This document shows, one piece after another, positions 51,803-62,767 of a DNA stretch of 64,000 nucleotides. The notes below the pieces were generated by a model. It was given only the letters and a program-made list of their open reading frames with translations. It ran no database searches and was not told the DNA's origin. How positions within the stretch are numbered: the stretch's first letter is position 1; the number at the start of each line of letters is the position of its first letter. Source of the stretch: Desulfovibrio sp. G11. GTDB lineage: Bacteria > Desulfobacterota > Desulfovibrionia > Desulfovibrionales > Desulfovibrionaceae. The stretch is from positions 3,352,441 through 3,416,440 of the forward strand of contig NZ_LT984798.1 in assembly GCF_900243745.1 (NCBI RefSeq). The letters are read 5' to 3'. Made by a program: the position numbers and the translations under genes.

Positions 51803-52942
51803 TCACGCATTGCGCTTTTTGAGTTTCTCAATAAGAGTCGTACGCTTGATGCCCAGTAGTTCTGCCGCCTGATTCTTGACGCCCAGAGCTTTATCCAGTG
51901 CTTCATCAATAAGGCGCCCTTCAACGGCATCAAGAAAATCTTTCAGAGTCAGACCACGCGCTTCCAGTACGCTCAAGTCAGGCCAGACAAAAGTACCCGC
52001 CTGCTGGCCCGCTCCATTGTCCGGCGCGGCAGCGGAGGCTGCCGCCATTTTTTCATTTTCAACCGCATCCATCCCCGTAGAGGGCGCAGCGGCAACAATA
52101 TTTTCGACAGCACCTGCTTCATCAGCACCTGCGGCAATATCTTCCACTTCCGGCAGGGATGCAATATCTCCTACCTGGTCAAGTATCTTGCCGGGCAGGT
52201 CCTGCGGGTGTACCACATCCCCATCTACAAGAATGCTCAACCGTTCCATGAAATTTTCAAGCTCGCGCACATTGCCGGGCCAAGTGTAGGCAGAAAGCAC
52301 ACGGCGCGCATCATCGTCAAGGACAAGAACCGGGCGCTTTTTCTTGCCGCAAAAATGGGTCAGAAAGTGCCGCGCCAGCACGAGCACATCCCCCCCTCTT
52401 TCACGCAGGGGCGGCAGGTGCAGCGGGATGACATTGAGGCGATAATAAAGGTCTTCGCGAAAGCGCCCGGCAGCCACCTCAGCTTCAAGGTCACGGTTGG
52501 TGGCCGCCACAATGCGTACGTCCACTTTTTTGCTGCCACTTCCCCCAACGCGTTCGATCTCCTTTTCCTGGAGCACCCGCAATATCTTGACCTGAAGGCT
52601 CAGGTCCATTTCGCCTATTTCGTCAAGAAATATCGTGCCGCCGTCGGCCAGCTCAAAACGCCCCGGACGGGAACGAATGGCGTGTGTAAATGCTCCCTTT
52701 TCATGTCCGAAAAGTTCACTTTCAAGCAATTCTTTAGGTATGGCTCCGCAGTTGATGGGAACAAAGGGCTTATCTTCGCGGCTGCTGTTGGAGTGCAGGG
52801 CGCGCACCAGCAATTCCTTGCCTGTTCCGGATTCCCCGGTTACAAGCACAGTGCTGTCGGTAGGCGCAACCTTGCCGAGAACTTTAAAAACCTCTGCCAG
52901 GCTTGTGCTCTGGCCAATAATGCCGTCTGTATTCAACGCCAT
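51803..52942 (-). CDS. Sigma-54 activator without receiver domain, GAFTHA variant
   Basis: 379 residues. ATG 52942 has GGAG at 9-base spacing; an in-frame ATG at 52978 is less likely. The AAA+ domain begins almost at once ([20 protein letters not shown]): Walker A GESGTGKE, Walker [11 protein letters not shown], arginine-finger region [20 protein letters not shown]. The loop that contacts sigma-54, normally GAFTGA, reads GAFTHA here. A 60-residue acidic Ala-rich linker leads to a Fis-type HTH ([20 protein letters not shown]). With no sensor domain it must be controlled by a partner or by its level. Similar single-module activators regulate flagellar genes in other bacteria; here the nearest target candidate is the TPR gene. 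Confidence 0.9.
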   Translation of the reverse strand: MALNTDGIIGQSTSLAEVFKVLGKVAPTDSTVLVTGESGTGKELLVRALHSNSSREDKPFVPINCGAIPKELLESELFGHEKGAFTHAIRSRPGRFELADGGTIFLDEIGEMDLSLQVKILRVLQEKEIERVGGSGSKKVDVRIVAATNRDLEAEVAAGRFREDLYYRLNVIPLHLPPLRERGGDVLVLARHFLTHFCGKKKRPVLVLDDDARRVLSAYTWPGNVRELENFMERLSILVDGDVVHPQDLPGKILDQVGDIASLPEVEDIAAGADEAGAVENIVAAAPSTGMDAVENEKMAAASAAAPDNGAGQQAGTFVWPDLSVLEARGLTLKDFLDAVEGRLIDEALDKALGVKNQAAELLGIKRTTLIEKLKKRNA

Positions 52943-53048
52943 GAATTTTTCTCCACCAGTAATCCTTTCTTGTGTCAATACACTGACGCGAACAGGATTA
53001 CCAGTAAAAAAGCTGTTTTGACATTCCGTTTAACCAACCTGTGCATCA

Positions 53049-55751
53049 ATGAACAAAAACTCTGCAATGCCTGCCCTGCCGCCTCTTCCCCCCTGTCCGC
53101 TGGATCAGGAGAGGCAACATCTGCTTGCTGCCCTTGAGCAAAACTGCGGGCTTGTACTCAGTGCCAGCCCTGGTGCGGGTAAAAGCAGCAGGGTTCCCCT
53201 GTGGTTGCTCGCCGCCCCGTGGCTCCGCGGGCGCAACGTACTGCTGCTTGAACCGCGCCGCGTGGCGGCCCGTGCCCTTGCCCGGTACATGGCCGCCCTG
53301 TTGGGCGAAAATGTGGGGCACACTGTGGGCTTGCGCATGCGCGACGAAAATCGCACCGGTCCGCACACACGCATTGAAGTCGTCACTGAGGGGGTGCTCA
53401 CCCGCATGCTGCAAGAGCAGCCGGATCTGCCCGCCACTGCTTGCGTAATTTTTGACGAATTTCACGAGCGGTCGCTTGCTGCCGATATGGGACTGGCGCT
53501 TTGCCTGGAGAGCCGGGCGGTTCTCAGGCCGGACCTGCGCCTCGTGGTCATGTCTGCCACCCTGGACGTTCAGGCTGTGTCCGACCTGATGGGGCAATGC
53601 CCTGCAATTCATAGTCCCGGCCGCTGCCATCCGGTGGATCTGCACTACCTGCCCCACACACTTCAGACAGGCGGAAAAATTTCATCAGCAGGCGGGTCTT
53701 TTGCATTGTGGCAGCATATGGCCGGCGTCATTCTTACACTATTGCAAAAAGAGCCGGGCAGCCTGCTGGCTTTCTTGCCCGGCGCTGGTGAAATCCGCCA
53801 GACAGCCTCTTTTCTGGAGGAACGTCTACCCCCGGACGTGCTGCTCCATTCGCTTCACGGCAATCTGCCCGCAGCGCAACAGGATGCAGCCATTGCCCCG
53901 GCCCCGCCGGGCAAACGCAAGGTAGTGCTTGCTACTTCGATTGCCGAAACCTCTCTGACCATCGAAGGCGTGCGAATGGTCGTGGATGCAGGGCTTGCGC
54001 GCCTTTCACGCTTTGCCCCCGCCAGCGGCCTTTCCCGCCTGGTGACCGAGCGTGTTTCTCTGGCCGGGGCGGATCAGCGTACCGGCCGCGCCGGACGGAC
54101 AGAACCAGGTATTTGTTGTCGCCTGTGGGCCAAGGAAGAAGAAAAAGGCATGCGCCCCCACATCCGCCCGGAGATACTCGATGCAGACCTCACCGGGCTT
54201 TTGCTGCAATTGGCGGCATGGGGTGCATCTGACCCTTCAGCCATGCCCTGGCTTGATGCTCCGCCGTTGCCGCACCTTGCCGTCGCCAGACAATGCCTTG
54301 AGCTTCTGGGGGCCTTTACCCCTGCCGGAAAACCTACAGATCTCGGGCTTCGCATGGCCGCTCTGCCGCTTGAACCAAGATCTGCGCGCATGCTCCTGTG
54401 GGGCGCGCAGCACGGGCATGGCCCACTGGCCTGCTGCCTGGCCGCGCTGCTTGAAGAAAGAGATCCTTTGGCCAACACCCAGCGCCCCGAAAAACGCGGG
54501 CAATGGGGCTGGCGCCAGACAGACAGCGATCTGGCGCTTCGTCTTGACTGGTTGTGCCGTTCCCCGCACCAGGGCGCAACTGCTCCGGCCCGGGAGCATG
54601 CCCGTCAGCGCGTGCGACGCCAAAGTCTGCGCCTGACCCGGCTTCTTGCGCAAATCATGAAAACGGATCACGACCCCAGTCCCATCCCGGACCATAAGCA
54701 AAACGCTGCGTCGGGCCTGTTCGCCGATGCTCTTGCCGATGTCAGCGCTCTGGGCTTACTGACAGCCGTAGCGTGGCCTGAATACGTTGCCATGCTCCAG
54801 CCCGGAGGGCAAAAAGGGGATATTGGCGCACCAATGCGCACATATCTCATGCGCAGTGGAAGAGCGGCGCGCCTGCTCCAAACAGACTCCCTCGCACGTA
54901 GTGAATTTCTGGCAGTGGCCCAGGTAGACGGCACGCTGCCTCATGGCCGTATTCGCCTTGCCGCTGCACTGTCCGGCACGGATATGGAAGAGCTTTTCTC
55001 CTCACAAGCAGTTCAGACGGATATCACATGTGTCACTGAGGCCGGGCAGGTCACTGCCCGCCGCCAACGCAGACTCGGGGCTATTGTGCTGGAAGACATT
55101 CCTCTGCCACGGCCCGAACCGGAACACATCGTCGCTGCCCTGTGTGCTCACGTACGCGAGCGCGGCCTCACCTGTCTGCCCTGGAACGTCCAAAGCCTCC
55201 AGTGGCGGGCGCGTGTGGCCCTGCTGCATGAGCTGGAGCCGGATGCCTGGCCCGCTGTAAGCGACGCGGCCCTGCTGGGCAGCCTGGAAGCATGGCTCGG
55301 CCCATTTATGACAAATTGTACATCGCTGGCCGCCCTGTCAGCCGAAACATTTTCTGCTGCCCTGCACAGCCTTCTTTTGGGAAATGGCGGTCGTCTGCTG
55401 GACAGGCTTGCCCCCACGCACTGGCAAGCGCCCTCCGGCGCACAACGCCCCATAACATATGGTGAAGAAGGCGGTCCGGCGCTGGATGTAAAATTGCAGG
55501 AAATGTTCGGCTGTGTGGACACGCCGTGCATCGCCGGAGGGCGCGTTCCCCTGCTGTTGCGGCTCAATTCTCCTGCCGGCCGCCCCCTGCAGGTCACGCG
55601 CGACCTGGCGCATTTCTGGCGTAACGGCTACCCCGCAGTACGCGGAGAAATGCGGGGACGCTATCCCAGACATCCCTGGCCCGAAGATCCTCTGACAGCA
55701 ACGGCCACGGCGCTGACCAAGAAAAAGCTGGCCGCATCGGGCAAAAAATAA
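53049..55751 (+). CDS. hrpB: ATP-dependent helicase HrpB
   Basis: 900 residues, a DEAH/RHA-type helicase. Motif I SASPGAGKSSRVP (38-50), motif Ia LLLEPRRVAARA, motif II DEFH (136-139; DEVH or DEFH is usual in HrpB), motif III VMSATL, then ATSIAETSLTIEGVRMVVDA and QRTGRAGRTEPG (motifs V and VI). The C-terminal HrpB domain ends VTRDLAHFWRNGYPAVRGEM and RYPRHPWPEDP, the strongest HrpB signature. Its cellular role is poorly known, probably in RNA metabolism. Divergent from the sigma-54 activator gene; no clear ribosome site at ATG 53049. Confidence 0.94.
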   Translation: MNKNSAMPALPPLPPCPLDQERQHLLAALEQNCGLVLSASPGAGKSSRVPLWLLAAPWLRGRNVLLLEPRRVAARALARYMAALLGENVGHTVGLRMRDENRTGPHTRIEVVTEGVLTRMLQEQPDLPATACVIFDEFHERSLAADMGLALCLESRAVLRPDLRLVVMSATLDVQAVSDLMGQCPAIHSPGRCHPVDLHYLPHTLQTGGKISSAGGSFALWQHMAGVILTLLQKEPGSLLAFLPGAGEIRQTASFLEERLPPDVLLHSLHGNLPAAQQDAAIAPAPPGKRKVVLATSIAETSLTIEGVRMVVDAGLARLSRFAPASGLSRLVTERVSLAGADQRTGRAGRTEPGICCRLWAKEEEKGMRPHIRPEILDADLTGLLLQLAAWGASDPSAMPWLDAPPLPHLAVARQCLELLGAFTPAGKPTDLGLRMAALPLEPRSARMLLWGAQHGHGPLACCLAALLEERDPLANTQRPEKRGQWGWRQTDSDLALRLDWLCRSPHQGATAPAREHARQRVRRQSLRLTRLLAQIMKTDHDPSPIPDHKQNAASGLFADALADVSALGLLTAVAWPEYVAMLQPGGQKGDIGAPMRTYLMRSGRAARLLQTDSLARSEFLAVAQVDGTLPHGRIRLAAALSGTDMEELFSSQAVQTDITCVTEAGQVTARRQRRLGAIVLEDIPLPRPEPEHIVAALCAHVRERGLTCLPWNVQSLQWRARVALLHELEPDAWPAVSDAALLGSLEAWLGPFMTNCTSLAALSAETFSAALHSLLLGNGGRLLDRLAPTHWQAPSGAQRPITYGEEGGPALDVKLQEMFGCVDTPCIAGGRVPLLLRLNSPAGRPLQVTRDLAHFWRNGYPAVRGEMRGRYPRHPWPEDPLTATATALTKKKLAASGKK

Positions 55752-55947
55752 AGCTCGCTGTGCCTCTACAGATCTGGCTCTGCACATGTGCATATGCATG
55801 CCGCCTTATGACTCGCCGGGACCGGCCGGGAAAAAGTCCAGCCAGGCCAAGCCGAAGCGTAACAGGCAGAACACATGTTCCGAAGCCCGCAATCCGCATC
55901 CCGCCCGCCGGGCATGACAGTATCCGGTAACCTCTCCCGCTGCCCGT

Positions 55948-56967
<1,020 letters not shown>

Positions 56968-57028
56968 TTATTGCTGAACATCAATTGAACATCTTGGCAG
57001 ACCGTCCGGCCTCGTATACCTTCAGTGT

Positions 57029-58360
57029 ATGCAAAAAACCAGTTTACACAGCTCCTCTCCAAAAAACCTGCCAAATGCCATGACCACGTCCAGCAACCCT
57101 GTTCCTGCACCTGCGCGCGTTCCGTACGGCCTTGCCGGAACAAAAAAACATGTGGATGAAAGCCAGGCGGACGTGCTTGTTCTGGGCGCGGGAGCTTCCG
57201 GACTTATCTGCGCCCGGGAAGCCGCAGGAAGGGGCTTGCGTGTAACCGTACTTGAGCGCGGTGCTGTTCCGGCGCGCAAGCTTGCCATCAGCGGCGGCGG
57301 AAAAGCCAACTTTACCAACCGCCGCGTGACCTCGCAGGACTACCGCTGTGATGGTCCCGAAGGCAGCGATTTTTGCGCCCCTGCCCTGCAGGCTTTCGCC
57401 CCGGCCGCCATACAGCGCATGGTCCGGCAGTGGCGTCTGCCTTTTGAAGAAAGAGAACACGGCCAGCTTTTTCTGATTGTACCCGCACAAAAACTGGTCC
57501 AGGCTCTTATGACAGACTGCCGTCAGCGCGGCTGTCGTATCGAATTCGATAGTCCTGTGGAAACGCTAAGTTTTTCAGACGGTATTTTTGTAGTGCATAC
57601 TCCTGCCAGAGTGTGGCGCGCCCCTGCCGTAGTGCTGGCCATGGGCAGCCCCGCCTGGCCCCAGGCAGGGGGAAGCGGGCACGGCTACAGGCTTGCCCAG
57701 CAGTTGGGGCACAGCCTGGTACCGCCGTGCCCGGCCCTGACCCCCCTGTTGCTGCCTCAGGGACACATTCTCACCAGCCTGTCTGGCATCAGCCTGCCTG
57801 TTCGCATTTCTGCAGAAACGCATCACTGGCAGGACCACCTGCTATTCACGCACAGCGGCCTCAGCGGACCGGCCGCGCTCAAGGCTTCGCTGTTTTGGGA
57901 AAGCGGAATGCAGATTCGCGTAAATTTTCTTCCTGACCGCGGCTTCAAAGCCCTGCTAGATGCGCCAGAAGCCGGAAAGCAGACCCCACGGACCCTGTTG
58001 GGGCGTCTTTTGCCCCAACGCCTTGCGGATGCGCTGCTGCCACAGGAAAATGCGCGAAAAAAAATTGCGGAGCTTTCACGCGCGACACGCAACAGCCTGG
58101 TGGAGTCTGTACACGCTCATAGCCTTTTACCGGTAGGGGCCGCAGGACTCAAAAAGGCGGAAGCCTGCCGCGGCGGTGTGCAGACCGGCGAAATAAACGC
58201 GCAAACCATGCAAAGCCGTCTTTGTCCGGGCCTGTTCATCACTGGCGAACTGCTGGATGTAACGGGCCTTCTGGGCGGCTACAATCTGCATTGGGCCTGG
58301 GCCAGCGGCATGGCTGCAGGAAAGGCTCTGCCCTTGCCCGCAGTACAGTGCGGCAGCTAG
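57029..58360 (+). CDS. HI0933/YhiN-family flavoprotein
   Basis: 443 residues. The FAD-binding Rossmann motif is VLVLGAGASGLICAREAAGR (about residues 49-68), followed by the family mark ARKLAISGGGKANFTNR. Later marks are VVLAMGSPAWPQAGGSGHGY, FTHSGLSGPAAL and the C-terminal FITGELLDVTGLLGGYNLHW, all typical of this NAD(P)/FAD-dependent oxidoreductase family (BaiN/YhiN-like). The substrate is not known for most members. ATG 57080 is an alternative start, since the first 45 residues are not conserved in pattern; neither has a strong ribosome site. Confidence 0.9.
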   Translation: MQKTSLHSSSPKNLPNAMTTSSNPVPAPARVPYGLAGTKKHVDESQADVLVLGAGASGLICAREAAGRGLRVTVLERGAVPARKLAISGGGKANFTNRRVTSQDYRCDGPEGSDFCAPALQAFAPAAIQRMVRQWRLPFEEREHGQLFLIVPAQKLVQALMTDCRQRGCRIEFDSPVETLSFSDGIFVVHTPARVWRAPAVVLAMGSPAWPQAGGSGHGYRLAQQLGHSLVPPCPALTPLLLPQGHILTSLSGISLPVRISAETHHWQDHLLFTHSGLSGPAALKASLFWESGMQIRVNFLPDRGFKALLDAPEAGKQTPRTLLGRLLPQRLADALLPQENARKKIAELSRATRNSLVESVHAHSLLPVGAAGLKKAEACRGGVQTGEINAQTMQSRLCPGLFITGELLDVTGLLGGYNLHWAWASGMAAGKALPLPAVQCGS

Positions 58361-58500
58361 CGTGTCGAAGCTTTGCCCGCATGCATCCCCACGTTTTTAC
58401 AAAGCTCGCTTCGGCACCAAACAGCCCGGGCACCTGGCCGGGCAGCCTGCCCCCGTAGCCCTTCAGGCCGATTGCAGAGCCTTGCGCCTTCGTGGCGAAT

Positions 58501-59760
58501 CAATGTTGTCCGGTTAAGCACCCATAGCTAACAGGCTATAACTATAGGTGTTTATAGTTTTTCGTCTTCGCGGATTCAGAAGTTCTTCCAGAGAATCCTT
58601 GCCGAACAGATTCAAGCAAATGAGCTCGAAGAGTTGTTGCACCGACAGCCCAAGCTTGCTCAGGAATTTCTGATAGGCCAGGAGTAAATACACGGTCAGG
58701 GCCGTATAAATCTGGATGTGCACCGCATTCTCCGAGCGCCCGACAAAGCTTTTAATATGCAGATTTTGTTTGACTTCGCGGAAGAATATTTCAATTTGCC
58801 AGCGTTCTTTATAGATATCAGCAATTGTCTTGGCGGACAGGCGGAAATGGTTGGTCAAAAATTCGTACCGTTTGCCGGTTTTCGCATCGCGATAGCCGAT
58901 TCTGCGTAGACGAGTGGTTTTTCCCCGGCTGCTCACGTCAATGATGTGATCGGACGTGACCCCGGTTTTCCGGTCTACGGCGCGGCGATCAACGAGCTTA
59001 TAGGCAGCATTGCTCTTCAGTCGGGTTACGAAGAAAATGCCCTTCGCGGTCAACATGCGAAACCAGGAATAGCAGATATAGCCTTTATCGAAGGTGACGA
59101 TGGAACCCTTTGGCAATGAAAGACTTTTGGCCATGCGGCTTTCGTGGGTTTTGGCATTGTTGATATCGAGAAAAGCGGGAATGTAGCCATCGTGGTCAAG
59201 CACGGTATTTACTTTCACGCCAGCCTTGTTCCGCCGGAACGACGCCCAGGGAAAGATGGACAGGCATAGGCTGATGGTGGTGGCGTCCATGCTGTACAGC
59301 TTGCACTTGAAGCGGAATTTGTGACGAGGCGCACGAAGATGGCACAGGCCATACATTTCAGCGAACAGGTCTTTGAAAAATTCCACAGGCCTTGAATTGT
59401 TGGCATCGGCAACCGTGGAACGCGCTACTGATTTCAAGCCGAGGTGATACAGCCGTCTCTTGGCCGCCTCCAAGGCGCGAAGCCCATCGCGTAAAGAGCG
59501 CCTTGCAGCGAGTTGGATAAAGGCCATGACGGTGAATTGCTCCTTGAATCCAAATTGGCGTGAAGAGCGGCCAGTTTTGTGCTTGCGTTCGAGTTTTTCA
59601 AAAACATGTCCCGGTATCAGGGATAGCAGTTGAGAGAAGAGTGTAGTATGATGGCTCAAGTCCAAAATCTCCTTGTGTGGCAAGTTGTTGTGGTAACTTC
59701 TTATACCACATACTGCTGAGATTTTGGACTTTTTTGTTACCCCTTAGCCGGACAGCAATG
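58501..59760 (-). mobile_element. IS4-family insertion sequence, copy D
   Basis: 1260 bp with the same ends as copies A-C, flanked by the 9-bp duplication GTGGCGAAT (58492-58500 and 59761-59769). The target is intergenic, 140 bp after the flavoprotein gene. No gene is supported in 59770-60002. Confidence 0.96.
58514..59683 (-). CDS. IS4-family transposase, copy D
   Basis: 389 residues, intact DDE and YREK residues, same translation as copy C. Being the only copy in ordinary backbone, it shows the element moves beyond the islands. Confidence 0.95.
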   Translation of the reverse strand: MPHKEILDLSHHTTLFSQLLSLIPGHVFEKLERKHKTGRSSRQFGFKEQFTVMAFIQLAARRSLRDGLRALEAAKRRLYHLGLKSVARSTVADANNSRPVEFFKDLFAEMYGLCHLRAPRHKFRFKCKLYSMDATTISLCLSIFPWASFRRNKAGVKVNTVLDHDGYIPAFLDINNAKTHESRMAKSLSLPKGSIVTFDKGYICYSWFRMLTAKGIFFVTRLKSNAAYKLVDRRAVDRKTGVTSDHIIDVSSRGKTTRLRRIGYRDAKTGKRYEFLTNHFRLSAKTIADIYKERWQIEIFFREVKQNLHIKSFVGRSENAVHIQIYTALTVYLLLAYQKFLSKLGLSVQQLFELICLNLFGKDSLEELLNPRRRKTINTYSYSLLAMGA

Positions 59761-59921
59761 GTGGCGAATATCTGCTGGTACAGCCGTCAGAGTTATTTTA
59801 GCGCATTCAACTTTGAAAAAGTGTACATGCACTAACGCTGCCCGCGAATGCAGTATGCCGCAACACAGCGTTGATTCTGCCGAAAGTACAATTTTGGGCA
59901 GAAGGTAACTTTAACATATGA

Positions 59922-59947
59922 AGCATTTCAACGTTAATCTGCTCTGG
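59922..59947. repeat. Short palindromic element, second copy
   Basis: AGCATTTCAACGTTAATCTG followed by CTCTGGA is nearly the sequence at 24168-24193 (AGCATTTCACGTGTAATCTG, then CTCTAGA). One copy is on the island and one on the backbone. Confidence 0.4.
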
Positions 59948-60002
59948 AATGAAATGTCTTTAAAAGTCTTTTGAAAATACTCGAAACCGCACTTCAACTA
60001 CT

Positions 60003-60206
60003 TCAAATACGGTTACAGTAAACATTTTCCAAAAAATTTTCCATGGCGTCATCAGCCTGCCTGATATAATCCTGCAGGGGAAATTCTGCCCCACACCCGG
60101 GGCAACGCATAAAAACTTCATGACACGTGCGAACGATGTGCAATTTGTCCGGACAGTTGGGACAGGCGATGGTAGTTTCGGCATCGCGGGAAGCAAAAAA
60201 AGACAT
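60003..60206 (-). CDS. Small dual-CxxC zinc-ribbon protein
   Basis: 67 residues. CPNCPDKLHIVRTCHEVFMR and CPGCGAEFPL give two Cys-x2-Cys pairs 22 residues apart, a zinc ribbon. A helical tail (YIRQADDAMENFLENVYCNR) follows. Small proteins like this are typical in Desulfovibrio, but the function is unknown; nucleic acid or protein binding is likely. ATG 60206 follows a purine-rich GAGGTAAA-type region on the minus strand. The 530-bp gap to the next gene (60207-60736) has several weak hairpins and a possible promoter (TTGCCG, 18 bp, TATCAT; 60660-60689) for the lipoprotein gene, but no coding region I can support. Confidence 0.65.
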   Translation of the reverse strand: MSFFASRDAETTIACPNCPDKLHIVRTCHEVFMRCPGCGAEFPLQDYIRQADDAMENFLENVYCNRI

Positions 60207-60736
60207 GATATCTCACGAGGTAAAATATTGCTGTAAGGTGAGCCTGCAAACACACGCACCACGCCTGACGTAAAAACGGGCGTGTGGCGTAGCGCGGTGC
60301 CGCTGCCGGGCTGTTTAACCATCCCCGACTGCATGTTGTCAAATCCGCCCCGGTCCAGTGTGCACACCGCGTCCCGGATCAGGCCGCCCTGCCAACCTGA
60401 CCTGCCGGCTAGGGCCAGAGCACAAATAAGGTTCAAAATCTTATACAGCTTCAAGACGCTAGACAGCCATGACGCCAAAGCGTCGCGTCATGTTGCGTAC
60501 TGGCCGTTAACGATAGCTACCGGCCAAGGCCGCAGCAGACCACGCGAAGGGTATTTTGCCCCACCAGCATCCGAAACAAGCCGGAGGGCCATGTCCACGC
60601 TCCCGATGCGTGGTATGCCTGCGGCTGAACGGCCTGCCCACAGCTTTGCCGCAGCGGGACTTGCCGTATAGTACGACTTTGCAGTATCATTAGAGAAGTG
60701 ACAACTTCCCTTAAACTTTTATCAGGAGGCCGTGAC

Positions 60737-61528
60737 ATGCAACGGCGCGCATACCTTCCTCTTGTTTGTATCCTTGTGGGCGGCCTGCTTTTTTCGGGTT
60801 GTACCAGCCGCTATGGCGAGCAAAGAACCAAGGTAAATTACTATCCCCAGTGCTATGAGCCTGTGGCACAACTGCGAAAAGATGAAAACAGCACCGGCAA
60901 GAGCACTGCTGCGGGCGCTGCGGGGGGAGCCCTGCTGGGGGCGCTTATTGGCGGCCTGGCGACCGGAAAGGTCGAAGGCGCTCTGGCGGGTGCCGTGGCT
61001 GGCGGCGCGGCAGGCGCGGTGGGCGGAAATATTTACGGCAAATCCCAGGAAAGACAGCGTGACGCCGCCTATCTTGCGGAATACAACCGGCAGATGGGTG
61101 CAGAAGCAGTCAGCATGAACCGGGCAACAGCCGCGGCCAAGCTTGCCACCAAGTGTTATGACCAACAGTTCAAGCTGGCCGTCGACCAGTACCGGGCCGG
61201 ACAGATCACCCGCCTCGAACTGCAGGACCGGTACAATGAAATCCGCAGCGGTCTTGAAGAAACAGCCTATATTCTTAAAGACACCTCTTCGGCCATGGCC
61301 CAGAGAAACAGCGAATACGAACGTGTTCTGGCTTCGGACTACACGGCAAGCCAGCCCGCTTCGCCTGCGGCTTCCACGCCCAAGAAAAAGCCTGCCGTCA
61401 GGCAGGCCAGCATTTCTCCTCAGGCGTCGGAATGGAAGTCTTCGCGCAAGGAGCTTGAAAGCACACGCAGCGATGTTGATGCCCGTATGAGCAGTTACGA
61501 AGAAACTGTAAATAACCTGCTTGGATAA
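60737..61528 (+). CDS. Glycine-zipper lipoprotein
   Basis: 263 residues. ATG 60737 has AGGAGG at 7-base spacing; a start at 60698 lacks one. The signal peptide ends in a lipobox, LLFSGCTSRYG (Cys about 22). A glycine-zipper region follows at about 58-100 (AAGGALLGALIGGLATGKVE, then GAVAGGAAGAVGG), as in SlyB or YMGG-type outer-membrane lipoproteins. A helical region with coiled-coil character comes next, and a Ser/Lys-rich tail. It is probably anchored in the outer membrane and may span it through the zipper. The protease and SrfA-like genes follow on the same strand. Confidence 0.8.
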   Translation: MQRRAYLPLVCILVGGLLFSGCTSRYGEQRTKVNYYPQCYEPVAQLRKDENSTGKSTAAGAAGGALLGALIGGLATGKVEGALAGAVAGGAAGAVGGNIYGKSQERQRDAAYLAEYNRQMGAEAVSMNRATAAAKLATKCYDQQFKLAVDQYRAGQITRLELQDRYNEIRSGLEETAYILKDTSSAMAQRNSEYERVLASDYTASQPASPAASTPKKKPAVRQASISPQASEWKSSRKELESTRSDVDARMSSYEETVNNLLG

Positions 61529-61534
61529 TTTCAT

Positions 61535-61575
61535 GTTTGCGCTGCCTCTTGATTTGCTCCAGAGGCAGCGCAAAC
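61535..61575 (+). terminator. Hairpin after the lipoprotein gene
   Basis: GTTTGCGCTGCCTCT and AGAGGCAGCGCAAAC form a perfect 15-bp stem with an 11-base loop, 6 bp after the stop. Only a short ATTT follows, so read-through is possible. Confidence 0.65.
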
Positions 61576-61606
61576 ATTTCCCTGCGGTTTTTTCCGCGGA
61601 GTTGCC

Positions 61607-62767
61607 ATGAGTCAAACGCCCAATCCAGCCCCACCGGGGCAGTCCGCGCCATCGGAAGCTCCGGAGGCCCCCCCGCAGCCCTGGTTCCGGCGTCCCTTTT
61701 TCTGGGGACTGCTGCTCTTTCTGGCTCTGCTGCTTCTCGCCGCATGGCTTTTTGGGAAGCAGTGGCAGGAAGCTGAAAGCCGCAAGGCAGAGGCGGCAGC
61801 GCAACTTGCCGAACTGCAACTGCAAAACCAGGCCCGACAGAATTTTATTGAAAAGCTGCGCCTGCTTCTCAAGGAAGAGCCGTGTGAGGTGCAGCGCCGC
61901 CTTCCTCTTTTGCCCCCCCCCGCCGGTGTGGCCTGGCCGCCTCTGCCCGATTCCGCCACAGGAGCCGGAGGCGTAGCCGCCCCCCCCAACGCTGCACCAG
62001 CACAGTCGCGGAGCACTCGTCCGGTGTCGCCGCCCCAAGACTTTGCCGCCCTTATGGAACAGGCCACGGTACTTGTTCTGGCCATGCAGCCCGAGGGGCT
62101 TTCTATGGGATCGGGCTTTTTTGTAACTTCGGGACATGTGGTAACCAACGCGCACGTGGTTGGCCCTGCGGGCAAGGCCGTCATTGTCAGCAAAGCCACA
62201 GGCGCGCCCCTTGCTGCCCGTGTTCTGCAGGCAACGCAAAGCGCGGGACGTGACTTTGCGGTGCTTGCCGTCGAAAATGGCCCGGGCATCACGCCACTCC
62301 CGCTAACCACTGAAGTCTGGCGCACGGAAAAAGTCAGCGCATGGGGCTTTCCCGGGGCCGTGACCAACGATGACCCCAAATTTCTGGCCCTGCTCAAGGG
62401 TAATGACGCGGCAGCGCCCGAGGTGGTTTATACCGAAGGTGTGGTCAGCGTCATACTTGAACGCAACCCGCCCCTCATTGTGCATACGGCTACCGTGTCA
62501 CAGGGCAACAGCGGCGGACCGCTGGTCAACGACAAGGGCGAAGTGGTCGGAATCAATACGTTCATCAAGCTGGACGACGGATCTTACAGGCAGTCCAGCC
62601 TGGCTATTGTAAGTGCCAGCCTTGCGGATTTTCTGCGTGCTGCGGGAGTTCCCTTTACTCTTGCTGCGCCCACGGCATCAGGTCAGGAGAAATCCTCCGT
62701 GCCGGAACAGACGGCACAAAAAGGCGCCGCCCAGGCCGCCGGAAACGAGCAGGGAGGCAAGCCATGA
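61607..62767 (+). CDS. Membrane-anchored trypsin-like serine protease
   Basis: 386 residues. After a Pro-rich cytoplasmic start, one transmembrane helix (about 31-48, FFWGLLLFLALLLLAAWLFG) anchors the protein, so the protease faces the periplasm. A coiled coil follows (about 50-85). The S1 triad is present: His in VVTNAHVVG (about 183), Asp in GRDFAVLAV (about 216), Ser in SQGNSGGPLVND (about 303), as in DegP-like enzymes, but there is no PDZ domain. The C-terminal 40 residues are low complexity. Its TGA overlaps the next ATG (ATGA), so both are translated together. Confidence 0.88.
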   Translation: MSQTPNPAPPGQSAPSEAPEAPPQPWFRRPFFWGLLLFLALLLLAAWLFGKQWQEAESRKAEAAAQLAELQLQNQARQNFIEKLRLLLKEEPCEVQRRLPLLPPPAGVAWPPLPDSATGAGGVAAPPNAAPAQSRSTRPVSPPQDFAALMEQATVLVLAMQPEGLSMGSGFFVTSGHVVTNAHVVGPAGKAVIVSKATGAPLAARVLQATQSAGRDFAVLAVENGPGITPLPLTTEVWRTEKVSAWGFPGAVTNDDPKFLALLKGNDAAAPEVVYTEGVVSVILERNPPLIVHTATVSQGNSGGPLVNDKGEVVGINTFIKLDDGSYRQSSLAIVSASLADFLRAAGVPFTLAAPTASGQEKSSVPEQTAQKGAAQAAGNEQGGKP

